The notes below the pieces were generated by a model. It was not told where the DNA came from, made no database searches, and worked only from the letters and a program-made list of their open reading frames with translations. 54,977 nt of DNA, taken from NCBI GenBank assembly GCA_015296065.1, contig DVDU01000088.1:1-54977 (forward strand). Reading direction: 5' to 3'. Every line of letters begins with the position of its first letter. Positions within the stretch are counted from its first letter, which is position 1. The stretch is from Oscillatoriaceae cyanobacterium M33_DOE_052 (GTDB lineage: Bacteria; Cyanobacteriota; Cyanobacteriia; Cyanobacteriales; Laspinemataceae). The position numbers and the translations under genes are program-made. Shown one piece after another: positions 8,354 to 16,844 of the stretch.

Positions 8354-8751
8354 AGGCGGTAGGTTTTAGAATGAACTTTTATCTAAAATGACCCTCAAAG
8401 CGCTGGGCTGGGCTTCCAGAAACTGAGTTTCTGAACCAACAACCTTGATGTTTTAAACCAGTTGCTATGGACCAAAAACTGGGTTTCTTCTCATCTGTGG
8501 GTATGACAGCAGGAGCCTTCATGGGAACCGTCACGACGCTACGCTTTCCCTAGGGGTTCGGCGGCGCCTATCAGCGGTGAGCAGGGTACTGGGGACAAAG
8601 CATTTCTCGATTCTAAGGGCACTGGAGGCACTCCCATACTATATTTTGGCATTGTCACTTGTCATTTGTCCTTTGTCCAAGAGTCCTTTGTCACTGGTCC
8701 ATTATCCCTGGTAACAGAACAAATGACCAATGACCAATGACCAATGACCAA
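8354..8751. other. intergenic region with several repeat types
   Basis: No gene seen. It contains a perfect CAGAAAC-TGA-GTTTCTG palindrome (8417-8433), a related AAACTGGGTTTCTT stretch at about 8475, and a GC-rich patch (8530-8570) resembling the family A mini-insertions. A heptamer block (about 8645-8752) switches from TTTGTCC/TTGTCAT units to AATGACC units and touches the stop codon of the next gene. Confidence 0.7.
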
Positions 8752-8752
8752 T
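8645..8752. repeat. heptamer repeat block (TTTGTCN / AATGACC)
   Basis: Degenerate heptamers including TTTGTCCAAGAGTCC, followed by four perfect AATGACC units just before the TAA of the minus-strand gene. The longer piece GTCCAAGAGTCCTTTGTC recurs near 15710, 47220 and 47250. Confidence 0.85.
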
Positions 8753-10416
8753 TAGTGAACCCACCGCACGCGGTAGTCCCGGGCGTCAATATGACTGATA
8801 TAGGGTAAATGGCTGTAACGTCCCAAGCCTCCCGGCCACCAGGGGTCTAGCAACCAGTACAACTGGTCTCCGGTGAGTCCATCGCAGTAAAAGTCAATGG
8901 CATCACCCACAATATGACGGCTTTGGGAGGCACCGCCAGCACTGCGATTCACGTCTGGGGGACGATACCAACTGGTGACGTGAAATGGTCGCCCGATGCG
9001 ATCGCGTGCTTGTTGGGCCAGCTTGGCAATGCGCACGATCGCATCCACCGTGTCCTGATCCGGCGGCATCCGGCTGCCTCCATGAGTGGCTTCGGCCCAA
9101 GTAAAGCTACCATTAGGAATAATAGAGGCATAAACTTGGATATTGTCCGGTTCCCACCTTTGCGGTCTAGCGGGCACCACTACCACTGGCTCCGGTGGTG
9201 CGTCCGGGCTACCGCGTCTGGCTTGGTTCATGCGCTTGAGGTCCTCAAACAAGGATGCGATCGCCTGCTCCCTAGTCGCCAAACCCCGCCACAGTTGCAC
9301 CATTCTGATCAGAGCTTCCCGCTGGTGGTCTTTTTGGGCGTAAAAACTGGGGATGCGATTCAAAAATCCCAGCAGTTCCCTGTCCAATATCGCCGCCGCA
9401 TTTTCCAGAGCTTTGGGGTCATTTCTCGCTTGAGTCAGGCTTTGGGCATTTAATCCCAAACTTTGGAGAGTTTCCGCCCGAGATTTGAGCTGCCGCCACA
9501 ACTGCACCACTTCCGTCAAAGCGTTGCGCTGGCTAGCCTCACCACGATAATTTTGCGGCACCCGCTGCACGAAAGCCATCAAAGCCGGATCGATCGTGGT
9601 CAAATTGGTTTGGGGCGATGTGTTGAAAGCCAACACCGCGATCGCCTCCTCCCGAGAATCCTGCTGCCGCCAAAGTTGACTCAATCGCAGCAGCGCTTCC
9701 CGCTCCTGGGGAAAACCTCGGTACGCGCTAACCGCCTCTTGGATAAACTTCAGCAACTCTCCATCTACCGTAGCGTAATTCGGGGTGCCACCATCCGCCG
9801 TCCCCATTCCTGGCAACCCCAAGGCAGTCATCGCCGCTGCCGGACCGTCCAACCCCTGCCAAATCCGATAAGCCTCCAGCAACGCCGAGCGCTCGTGGGG
9901 CAAACCCTTATAGAATCGCGGAATCTCGATCGCCAACTTCAACAGCGACGAATCCAGATATGCTTGATTTCGGGGCAACTTCTCTCGTCCCAAATCAATC
10001 CCCAAATCCTCCTGATAAGCCTTTGCCAGCACATCCCCTTTACAAGCCTCCAAGCGGGCCGCTTGTTCATCCCTCACCGTCGGTACATAACCCGCCGCCA
10101 CCGCCAGAATAAATCGGTCCGTATAGCGCCCCTGGTGCCCGTCCCACAACTGGGAAGCCTCCCAGCCTTTAGCCCGCAAGCTATCCGTCAAACTCCGAAT
10201 CGTATTCGCCCCATAATACACCTGCTTTGCAAATGTATTCACATCCGACAACCCAATCCGATTTACCGGTGATATCCCCAATCCCGTTTCCTCATCATCC
10301 AGCTTCGGAGAAGCATGCGCCACATACAACGCCGCTAAAATCGGCTTGTGGATGCCTACCCTTTCCGCATCAGCAAGATACTTATAGTTTCTCTGGTCTG
10401 GTGACAGTTTTGCCAT
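8752..10416 (-). CDS. M15-like peptidase with N-terminal muramidase-like region and four internal repeats
   Basis: A 554-residue protein. I start it at the ATG at 10416 (MAKLSPDQRNY); the frame stays open 66 bases further but that part looks random. Residues 1-130 (IHKPILAALYVAHASPKLDDEETGLGI) may be a cell-wall-binding or lytic domain. About 150-415 holds four tandem units of roughly 60-75 residues with the pattern LL.FI..IP..Y.G...R.ALL...QLWR.L.SRE.AI..L. The last 130 residues match the M15 D-Ala peptidase-like fold: TSWYRPPDVNR, SRHIVGDAIDFY and SHIDARD supply the His-Asp-His zinc set. No signal peptide is visible. A role in peptidoglycan is inferred from the C-terminal domain only. Confidence 0.78.
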   Translation of the reverse strand: MAKLSPDQRNYKYLADAERVGIHKPILAALYVAHASPKLDDEETGLGISPVNRIGLSDVNTFAKQVYYGANTIRSLTDSLRAKGWEASQLWDGHQGRYTDRFILAVAAGYVPTVRDEQAARLEACKGDVLAKAYQEDLGIDLGREKLPRNQAYLDSSLLKLAIEIPRFYKGLPHERSALLEAYRIWQGLDGPAAAMTALGLPGMGTADGGTPNYATVDGELLKFIQEAVSAYRGFPQEREALLRLSQLWRQQDSREEAIAVLAFNTSPQTNLTTIDPALMAFVQRVPQNYRGEASQRNALTEVVQLWRQLKSRAETLQSLGLNAQSLTQARNDPKALENAAAILDRELLGFLNRIPSFYAQKDHQREALIRMVQLWRGLATREQAIASLFEDLKRMNQARRGSPDAPPEPVVVVPARPQRWEPDNIQVYASIIPNGSFTWAEATHGGSRMPPDQDTVDAIVRIAKLAQQARDRIGRPFHVTSWYRPPDVNRSAGGASQSRHIVGDAIDFYCDGLTGDQLYWLLDPWWPGGLGRYSHLPYISHIDARDYRVRWVH

Positions 10417-10485
10417 AGCCTTCGATCGTAAACATCCATCCCTTGACTCGCTGACGCCCCCCAACCCCACCCTCAACCACAATTT
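10417..10485. promoter_or_regulatory. 69-bp divergent promoter region
   Basis: Short spacer between the oppositely oriented peptidase gene (start 10416, minus) and the HAD phosphatase gene (start 10486, plus). Both promoters must overlap here or within the genes. No clear -10/-35 pair can be assigned. Confidence 0.35.
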
Positions 10486-11265
10486 ATGAGCTATTTACCC
10501 CTGCTTGAGGCATTTGAGCTAGAACTAATCACCAACATCCGCCTCATCGCTACCGATATGGATGGCACCATGACCAAACGAGGTAAATTATCCTCAGATT
10601 TAGTGCGTGCCTTAGAAGATTTAGAAGCGAATGGGGTCATCGTCCTAATTATCACCGGTCGTTCTGCCGGTTGGGTCAGCGGTTTGAGCAGCTTGCTCCC
10701 AGTCGTCGGAGCCATTTGCGAAAACGGCGGCATATTTTACCCCAGCAATGGGTCTAACCCCCTACCCCTAACCCCCATTCCCCACATCCCAACTCACCGC
10801 CGCCAATTGGCGGCAACTTTCGCCCGCCTCCAAGCCGAATTTCCCCAAATTCAGGAGTCATCCGATAACCCCTTCCGCCTCACAGATTGGACATTTGACG
10901 TAGCAGGGTTAACCACTGAAGATTTAGACCGCCTCAGCAGCCTATGCGCCTCCGAGGGCTGGGGCTTCACCTTTTCCACTGTCCAGTGCCACATCAAACC
11001 CATCAACCAGGATAAAGCCACCGGACTGCTGCAAATGCTGGCCGCCAACTGGAACGATTTTACCCCACATCAGGTGATCACTGTAGGAGACAGTCCCAAC
11101 GATGATACCTTATTCAATGGCGAAAAATTCCCCCTTTCCGTCGGCGTCGCCAATGTTCTGGATTACCAGAGTCAGCTCACCTATCCGCCAGCATATATCA
11201 CCACTGCCCCAGAAGCCGACGGATTTTGTGAATTAGCCCGATATATTTTAAAATCCCGCTCTTAG
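10486..11265 (+). CDS. HAD-superfamily phosphatase (Cof/SPP-like, type IIB cap)
   Basis: A 259-residue hydrolase. Motif I is ATDMDGTMT with nucleophile Asp24 and Asp26; motif II lies in VLIITGRS; the motif III lysine is in HIKPINQDKATGL; motif IV is GDSPNDDTLF. The IIB cap lies between motifs II and III. This subgroup removes phosphate from sugars or similar small molecules, as in sucrose-phosphate or mannosylglycerate phosphatases. The substrate cannot be read from the sequence. It starts at ATG 10486, 69 bases from the divergent peptidase gene. Catalytic residues are complete, so it should be active. Confidence 0.85.
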   Translation: MSYLPLLEAFELELITNIRLIATDMDGTMTKRGKLSSDLVRALEDLEANGVIVLIITGRSAGWVSGLSSLLPVVGAICENGGIFYPSNGSNPLPLTPIPHIPTHRRQLAATFARLQAEFPQIQESSDNPFRLTDWTFDVAGLTTEDLDRLSSLCASEGWGFTFSTVQCHIKPINQDKATGLLQMLAANWNDFTPHQVITVGDSPNDDTLFNGEKFPLSVGVANVLDYQSQLTYPPAYITTAPEADGFCELARYILKSRS

Positions 11266-11541
11266 ACTTTCAACCATACCAAGACTTTGGCTCTATCCTC
11301 TATTTCGATTAATTTTTTATTTCACATCCAGCATTTATGAAAAATTAATGACCATCAGCAGGGGTTTTAAGACAATAACTCGGCTTGATTGCTCCTGATT
11401 GAGAATTGCTATTCCATATCTAGTAATTTTACCTACTCCATGATGCTGGATATGGCACTTGGGCAATTACATGGTTTTGCCCTGTTCCTGCCGCCACCAT
11501 CAAAGAACAAGGCATGAGAAAAAATTGGCATCCAGATATCT

Positions 11542-12861
11542 CTAACCGAGCCCTAGAGATTTCAGATGTTCAGCGGCTTGAGTGAGCATTTGGATACTGG
11601 TTTTAGTTTGGCTGATCCCCGTGGCGGTTTGCTGGGCACTTTCGTTGATGGCATTCATGGCTTCTAGCACTTGTTGAATCGCGATCGCCTGCTGTTTCGC
11701 CGTCAGTGATATTTGCTGCGAACTCAACACGATATTATTCGCAGCCGTCACAATATTATCAATTCTCATTATTTCATTACCATTATTCGCACCTGTAGCC
11801 GTGAGCAGCCGAATATCACTTACCAGCATCCCAATATTATCCGCTGACTTTTTGCTCTGATCCGCCAGACGGCGAATTTCTCCCGCTACCACATTAAATC
11901 CTCTCCCTTGCTCTCCCGCTCGTACTGCCTCCACCGCCGCATTCAAAGCCAGCATATTAGTTTGATTGGCCAGTTCCGTTACCATATTATTCATTTTGCC
12001 AATTTCCATACTTTTCTCGCTCAACCGCATCACCAAATGTCCCACGTGGCGGGCTGCTTGTGCCGATGTTTCTGCTTGCTCTGCTGCTTGGTTAGCCGAA
12101 ATATTCAGCTCATCCATTGTCGTAGTAGTTTGGTTGATAGAACTTGCCTGAGCATTAGCAATTCTTTCTTGCTCTTCTACAGTGGCAGCCAGTTCCCTCG
12201 CTGAACCCGATATAGAAGCAGCAGCCTGTTCTATCGTTCTCATAATCACCCGGGCGACCATCCATGAAATCACCGAACCGAATATGATTACTAACAAGGT
12301 ACTACCCCAAGACGTGAATTGAGCTAAAATGTAAATTCGAGTTGATTCTTCTTGCTTTATTACTAAATTTGCCTCCTGAATTCTGATCATTTCACCAACT
12401 CTTATTCTAATCTCGTCCATAATTATCTTTCCTTCACCGGATAAGACTAAATCTCTCACTTCTTTTTCTTTGCCAGCTTTTTTCAGTAAAATAGTTTCGT
12501 CCAATTCTTGCATTTTTTGCTGAGCCAAATTGCCAATCTCGGTAATTATTTTGATTTGGTCTGGGTCTTTGTTTAGGTCTTCTTTTAAAGATGACAAGGT
12601 GTTATTTGGCTGTATTTTGCTGTTGTTGTAAGGGTCTAAAAAACTTATGTCATTGGTGTATAAAAACCCTCTTTGACCAGTTTCCGCATCTACCAATGCT
12701 TTTTCTAGGGCATTAAGATTCGCTTTTGTTTTATAAACAAATGTCACTTCCTCTGCGGAATCAATCAATTTTTTTTGGCTCCAACTAGCAGTAATCGCTA
12801 CCAGTAGCATCAAGATAACAATTCCGCCGAATCCACCAAATACAGTTTGATTGATTTTCAT
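11542..12861 (-). CDS. methyl-accepting chemotaxis protein with CHASE3 sensor, no HAMP
   Basis: A 439-residue transducer that would control CheA-type kinases for motility or phototaxis. It starts at ATG 12861 with a clear GGAGG ribosome site about eight bases upstream. Membrane helix 1 spans residues 9-27, an external CHASE3-like helical domain about 30-180 ([12 protein letters not shown] is typical), and helix 2 about 187-205. The signalling domain follows at once with no recognisable HAMP. The hairpin tip [26 protein letters not shown] is intact except for Val in place of the usual Ala in EAARAGE. No che genes lie nearby, so it probably feeds a pathway encoded elsewhere. Confidence 0.9.
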   Translation of the reverse strand: MKINQTVFGGFGGIVILMLLVAITASWSQKKLIDSAEEVTFVYKTKANLNALEKALVDAETGQRGFLYTNDISFLDPYNNSKIQPNNTLSSLKEDLNKDPDQIKIITEIGNLAQQKMQELDETILLKKAGKEKEVRDLVLSGEGKIIMDEIRIRVGEMIRIQEANLVIKQEESTRIYILAQFTSWGSTLLVIIFGSVISWMVARVIMRTIEQAAASISGSARELAATVEEQERIANAQASSINQTTTTMDELNISANQAAEQAETSAQAARHVGHLVMRLSEKSMEIGKMNNMVTELANQTNMLALNAAVEAVRAGEQGRGFNVVAGEIRRLADQSKKSADNIGMLVSDIRLLTATGANNGNEIMRIDNIVTAANNIVLSSQQISLTAKQQAIAIQQVLEAMNAINESAQQTATGISQTKTSIQMLTQAAEHLKSLGLG

Positions 12862-13668
12862 TGCGATTTCCTCCAACTATCTAAAATTACCGGAACGAAA
12901 ATTATGTTGATTTCCATAAAAATATCACTTTCTGATTAATGAACTGCATCTCATTGCTGATTTAATTGCCGTTCACCAATTATCTGGATTAAAATCTAAA
13001 ATCAGGCAGCCCCCCACATCTAACTAATTCTATCAAATCTGGTAAATTAACAGTTTGCTAACTCTTGCGGTTTCATCGGTGTATGGTTTATTTCAACTAA
13101 TTTTAAGCAATCATGGGGATTAATTGCAGCTCCCGATAGGAGCGCATGCAGACTCGCCCCCTGCTGTAGATATAAGGTGATTCCGCCCGCACTACCGCCG
13201 CTGAGAATCCGTGCGATTATTTATGCAGATGTACTTATCTGGACTAACAGGGCATTAGGCTGTTCGCCTCCATTAATTTAACACAATTTGTTCTCAAAGT
13301 TGGTGAGACTACACCAGATTAAGCGAAAAAATTGATCTGATGCAATAGTGCCGTTGTTTCGTATCACTATGAGATAAATTTATAATGATTTTATTTTCCA
13401 TTTCCGTCAGTAACTAAATCTCCGTCAATCTCACTGGATATATATTTAACACGTTATTTATCTGGTTAAAAATTGTTGCTAGTTGGCAATTATTTATGTA
13501 CACATTTTTTGAGAGACTTAGGAGAAGTGGGAAAAGACCGATTCAGGAGGCAAGTGAGCCGGGAGGGGAGTAGGGCAGGAGAAAATGAAAATCCGGAAAT
13601 ATAGAGGCAGGTGAGAATAGTGTTGAGCTATCGTAGATAGTAGATTTAGCCCGAGGTTGGCGGAAAAA
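12862..13668. other. long intergenic region with a coding-like fragment
   Basis: About 800 bases, mostly AT-rich, between the divergent chemotaxis and subtilase genes. The only GC-rich part, about 13100-13220, overlaps an open minus-strand frame (13047-13220, listed separately). Otherwise no RNA gene, repeat or promoter is clear. Confidence 0.5.
13047..13220 (-). pseudogene. coding-like fragment without a start codon
   Basis: A 57-codon open frame ending at TAA (13047-13049) and closed upstream by a stop at 13221-13223, with no ATG, GTG or TTG at its front. The reading includes ARILSGGSAGGITLYLQQGA and continues through HALLSGAAINPHDCLKLVE to KPQELANC. It is balanced in composition and lies in a GC-rich island within AT-rich DNA, which is typical of real coding sequence. 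It may be a gene remnant, or a small gene with an unusual start. I do not recognise the family. Confidence 0.35.
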
Positions 13669-15474
13669 ATGAAAAAAATTATTTTGCTGGGAATGTTTGT
13701 AGTGGGGCTGATTTGGGCGATCGCCAGCTACAGCGGCCTAGCCACTCAAGGTACATACAATACCATAGTTTTGGACTTTCGGGAAGACATTCCCGCCGCC
13801 GAGATCCAGAACCAGCTAAAAGCCCTAGCCCAGAATTACCAACTAGCCCCCCGTCTGAACAGCGAATTTTCCCAAGCGGATAACCTGTACATTGTCAGGG
13901 GCGATGCTGCCGCCACGCCTAAAGGCGTTCAGCAACTATTGCAAACTCTGAAGCGCTCAGAAGTAGCCAAATATACAGAATATATCGAGCCAGACTTTGT
14001 ATATAGCGCTTTAGGGGTTCCCAACGACCCAGATTATCACAAACAATGGAATCTGCGGAGCATCAACGCGGAAAAAGCCTGGGAAGACACAGCCGGTAGT
14101 GGCGTCACCGTGGCCGTAATTGATACTGGGATCAGCCGCGTCCCCGACCTCAAAGATACCAAATTCGTCAAAGGCTACGACTTTGTAAACGATAATGATA
14201 TAGCCGACGATGATAACGGTCATGGCACCCACGTCGCAGGCACCATTGCCCAAACCACCAACAACGGCTATGGTGTGGCAGGGGTTGCCTATCAAGCCAG
14301 CCTCATGCCGCTGAAAGTCCTATCAGCCAGCGGCGGTGGGACAGTAGCCGATATCGCCGAAGCCATTAAATTTGCTGCCGATAACGGCGCTGATGTGATT
14401 AACATGAGCCTTGGCGGCGGTGGCGAAAGCCAAGTAATGAAAGAAGCGATCGCCTACGCCCACAACAAAGGTGTAGTCATCATCGCCGCCGCAGGTAACT
14501 CCGGCGAAAACTCCGCCTCCTATCCCGCCCGCTACACCAACGTCATCGGCGTATCCGCCCTTGGCCCCACCAGCGAAAAAGCGCCCTACTCTAACTTTGG
14601 CGCTGGCGTCGATATCTCCGCTCCTGGCGGCGACAAAAGCGAAAGCGAAGCTGGTGGTATCCTGCAAAACACGATCGACCCCAATAGCGGCGAACCAGTA
14701 TTCGCCTACTTCCAGGGCACCAGTATGGCAGCCCCCCACGTCGCCGGTGTCGCCGCCTTAGTTAAAGCCAGCGGCGTCAGCGACCCCGAGCAAATCACCC
14801 AAATTCTGCTCCAGTCCGCTCGCACCGTCAAAGAAGACCCCCTCAACCATTTCGGAGCCGGACAGCTAGACGCCGCCAACGCCGTCGCCCTCGCCACCAA
14901 AGGTCAAATCACCTTCCGGGACTTCTTCCGCTGGTTGCGGGATAACGGCTATCTCAACCCCCGTTTCTGGATCGACGGTGGCGCTTACGCTCTGCTGCCG
15001 AAACTGGCAATGGTTTTGGGTTCCTACCTCCTCGCCTGGTTCTTGCGCAATTACTTCCCCTTCGGGTGGAGTTGGAACCTCACTGGTGGTTTAGTCGCCG
15101 GTAGCAGCGGCTTATTCGTTTTACGTGGGTTATACATCTTTGACTTGCCCCAAGCACCCTTCCGAGTGATGGGCAGTTCCATTCCCGAACTGGGCACCGC
15201 GATCGGTGGCACCAGCGCCCTCAACCCCATTTTTGCCAGCGTACTAATTCCCGCCGTGTTAGTAGTATTGTTGCTGGGGAACCCGAAATGGAAATGGTTT
15301 GCCATCGGTTCCGCCCTCGGCGTTGCGAGCTGTTTAGCCGTTAGCGCCGTAGTCTCCCCCAGCCTATTATGGGTTGGCAGTGGGATGGGGGCGAGGGCCT
15401 TCCTCGTGGTTAATGCCTTACTCTGCTTTGCCCTCGCCCGCTTAGCCGTCCAAGATGAGAGGCAAACTGTATGA
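13669..15474 (+). CDS. membrane-anchored subtilisin-like serine protease (S8)
   Basis: A 601-residue protease. It starts at ATG 13669 (MKKIILLGMF), four codons after an open TTG, giving a good signal sequence. A propeptide-like region (about 30-105) precedes the S8 catalytic domain with Asp152 (VIDTGI), His185 (NGHGTHVAG) and Ser352 (GTSMAAPHVAG). After about residue 410, a C-terminal region holds about four hydrophobic helices (roughly 440-595), so the protease is anchored in a membrane with its active domain outside the cytoplasm. A family A mini-insertion (13906-13929) adds AAATPKGV to the propeptide, in frame. The stop overlaps the next ATG as ATGA, so the two genes are translationally coupled. 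Substrates are unknown. Confidence 0.9.
   Translation: MKKIILLGMFVVGLIWAIASYSGLATQGTYNTIVLDFREDIPAAEIQNQLKALAQNYQLAPRLNSEFSQADNLYIVRGDAAATPKGVQQLLQTLKRSEVAKYTEYIEPDFVYSALGVPNDPDYHKQWNLRSINAEKAWEDTAGSGVTVAVIDTGISRVPDLKDTKFVKGYDFVNDNDIADDDNGHGTHVAGTIAQTTNNGYGVAGVAYQASLMPLKVLSASGGGTVADIAEAIKFAADNGADVINMSLGGGGESQVMKEAIAYAHNKGVVIIAAAGNSGENSASYPARYTNVIGVSALGPTSEKAPYSNFGAGVDISAPGGDKSESEAGGILQNTIDPNSGEPVFAYFQGTSMAAPHVAGVAALVKASGVSDPEQITQILLQSARTVKEDPLNHFGAGQLDAANAVALATKGQITFRDFFRWLRDNGYLNPRFWIDGGAYALLPKLAMVLGSYLLAWFLRNYFPFGWSWNLTGGLVAGSSGLFVLRGLYIFDLPQAPFRVMGSSIPELGTAIGGTSALNPIFASVLIPAVLVVLLLGNPKWKWFAIGSALGVASCLAVSAVVSPSLLWVGSGMGARAFLVVNALLCFALARLAVQDERQTV
13906..13929. repeat. mini-insertion (family A) in the subtilase propeptide
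   Basis: Twenty-four bases beginning GCTGCCGCCACGCC and ending AAAGGCGTT, read in frame as AAATPKGV. It is a gapless match to the sixA copy (5830-5853), with a perfect ACGCC/GGCGT stem and loop TAAA. Confidence 0.7.
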
Positions 15475-15698
15475 GCATCAACCTCACTGGGACGATTAAA
15501 CGCATCGATATCGGTACTGGCGCCTGGGCTTTAGCCGCTACAGATGGCAAAACCTATGAAATCGCCCGAGGCGCCCCCAAAGAGATGTTAAAAGCTGGTC
15601 AACAAGTCAAAGTTATCGGTAACGTGCGCGATGACGTGATGACCTTTGCCGCGATCGGGCCAGTGTTAGAAGTCCAAACCTTCGAGCCCGTAGGTTAA
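15471..15698 (+). CDS. small conserved-type protein, OB-fold-like, coupled to the protease
   Basis: A 75-residue protein starting at ATG 15471, whose ATGA overlaps the protease stop. The composition is beta-rich: INLTGTIKRIDIGTGAWALA, then DGKTYEIARGAP, GQQVKVIGNVRDDVMTFAAI and PVLEVQTFEPV. This looks like a five-strand small barrel of the OB type, as in other small cyanobacterial proteins. No signal peptide or catalytic motif is seen. Tight coupling suggests a role with the protease, perhaps in regulation, but this is only inference. Confidence 0.75.
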   Translation: MSINLTGTIKRIDIGTGAWALAATDGKTYEIARGAPKEMLKAGQQVKVIGNVRDDVMTFAAIGPVLEVQTFEPVG

Positions 15699-15705
15699 TC
15701 CGCCC

Positions 15706-15760
15706 CATTGTCCAAGAGTCCCTTGTCAAATGACAAAGGACTCGCTGGACTTAGGACAAT
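15706..15760. repeat. heptamer repeat block
   Basis: Contains TTGTCCAAGAGTCCCTTGTC followed by AAATGACAAAGGACTCGCTGG, an inverted arrangement of the same heptamer-based unit. It could fold into a long hairpin at the end of the protease operon. Similar units lie between the small-RNA copies at about 15915-15975 and 16148-16195. Confidence 0.7.
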
Positions 15761-15763
15761 CAC

Positions 15764-15850
15764 AAAAAAAAACTCCCGGCTGGGTGGAGCCGGGAGGCGT
15801 CAATCAGGGTGCATCTACCATTCATCTCTTCTGGGGTAGGGCATCAATAT
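15764..15850 (-). ncRNA. putative small RNA copy 1 (NsiR1-like array)
   Basis: Read on the minus strand: a conserved block, then the 19-base core TAGATGCACCCTGATTGAC, then a perfect 9-bp terminator hairpin CTCCCGGCT/AGCCGGGAG (15773-15796) and a T run (A9 on the plus strand, 15764-15772). The 5' end is not defined; similarity to copy 2 continues to about 15896. Four further copies follow. An array of small RNA genes upstream of and opposite to hetF is, as I recall, the NsiR1 arrangement of heterocyst-forming cyanobacteria. Confidence 0.65.
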
Positions 15851-15992
15851 CAGGAAATGTGGGCAACCAGGTGGCAAAAATTACCTTGACCCTCACGCCT
15901 GCCCGGTCACTCGTCCCTGGTCATTTGTCATTTAACAAAGGAAAAAGAACTATTCACTAGAGACAAATAACAAAAGACGATCGTGCTATCAT

Positions 15993-16078
15993 AAAAAAAC
16001 TCCCGGCTGGGTGGAGCCGGGAGGTGTCAATCAGGGTGCATCTACCATTCATCTCTTCTGGGTTAGGGCATCAATATC
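15993..16078 (-). ncRNA. putative small RNA copy 2 (NsiR1-like array)
   Basis: Same structure as copy 1: identical 19-base core, 9-bp terminator stem and seven Ts on the minus strand. Similarity to copy 1 extends further, to about 16122, through the expected promoter side (GAAATGTGGGC.ACCAGG on the plus strand). Confidence 0.65.
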
Positions 16079-16197
16079 AGGAAATGTGGGCGACCAGGCG
16101 GTAAAAATTACCTTGACCCTCACTGGGCTCCGGTTACTCCTCCCTCATCATTTGTCATCTCACAAAGAAAAAAAGACCCTTGACAAAGGACAATCGC

Positions 16198-16284
16198 AAA
16201 AAAAAACTCCCGGCTGGGTGGAGCCGGGAGGTGTCAATCAGGGTGCATCTACCATTCATCTCTTCTGGGTGAGGGCATCAATAT
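16198..16284 (-). ncRNA. putative small RNA copy 3 (NsiR1-like array)
   Basis: Identical core and terminator to copies 1 and 2, with nine Ts. Upstream on the minus strand the sequence changes to GACAAATTTTGC..., different from copies 1-2 but partly shared with copy 4, so promoters may differ. Confidence 0.65.
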
Positions 16285-16339
16285 CGGGACAAATTTTGCT
16301 GAAGTTAGGTGATCCAGTGCCTTGGTGTCACCAGCAGAC

Positions 16340-16426
16340 AAAAAAAACTCCCGGCTGGGTGGAGCCGGGAGGTGTCAATCAGGGTGCATCTACCATTCAT
16401 CTCTTCTGGGGTAGGTCATCAATATC
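16340..16426 (-). ncRNA. putative small RNA copy 4 (NsiR1-like array)
   Basis: Identical core and terminator hairpin with eight Ts. Only about 55 bases separate it from copy 3, the closest spacing in the array. Confidence 0.65.
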
Positions 16427-16766
16427 GGGACAAATTTCGTCTCGATTGCGGGAGCATCATTTGCACCAGCCGAGAGCAACAACAATTCTTGTGGTTGGCT
16501 TAAAGCTGAAATCAGAACCAACGCCAGGGATATAAGAACCAAATACATTAGTAATGACCTGAGAAAGCAGCATCAGGATAAATATCTATGAAAATTAGTT
16601 GAATTTAAAATATTTAGTTAAAAACCAATAAAAAGTCGATATGAAAGTATGATTTATTGGCTTTTTTGGAAAAAAATAGCCGAATTTTTAAGTAGTGGTT
16701 AACGGATACTTTGGCGGCCAAGCGGCGATGGGATAGGGAAATGATCGCCGGTTGTCTGGAGGCATG

Positions 16767-16830
16767 AAAAAAATCCGGCTCTGGCGAGCCGGACAGGTCA
16801 ATCAGGGTGCATCTATTGTCAAGATAATTC
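16767..16830 (-). ncRNA. putative small RNA copy 5, diverged
   Basis: Keeps the 19-base core TAGATGCACCCTGATTGAC exactly, but the terminator stem has changed on both sides to TCCGGCTC/GAGCCGGA (16774-16793) with seven Ts. Paired change in the stem with an unchanged core shows selection on RNA structure and core. Lies nearest to hetF. Confidence 0.6.
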
Positions 16831-16844
16831 GCGGGAAGAAGCAA

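Noticed and set aside
9463-10272. 269-codon plus-strand open frame opposite the M15-like peptidase
   Set aside because: Antisense shadow of a gene with clear repeats and zinc motifs; its translation is rich in Gln, Arg and Leu with no family resemblance.
12862-13668. Riboswitch or tRNA in the long gap before the subtilase
   Set aside because: No cloverleaf, conserved riboswitch core or terminator was found; only the coding-like fragment stands out.
15730-16535. Plus-strand open frames repeating KKTPGWVEPGGVNQGASTIH
   Set aside because: They are translations of the small-RNA repeats; they include the terminator stem, lack ribosome sites, and the conserved unit in copy 5 is not in a matching frame. 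Structure and core conservation point to RNA on the other strand.
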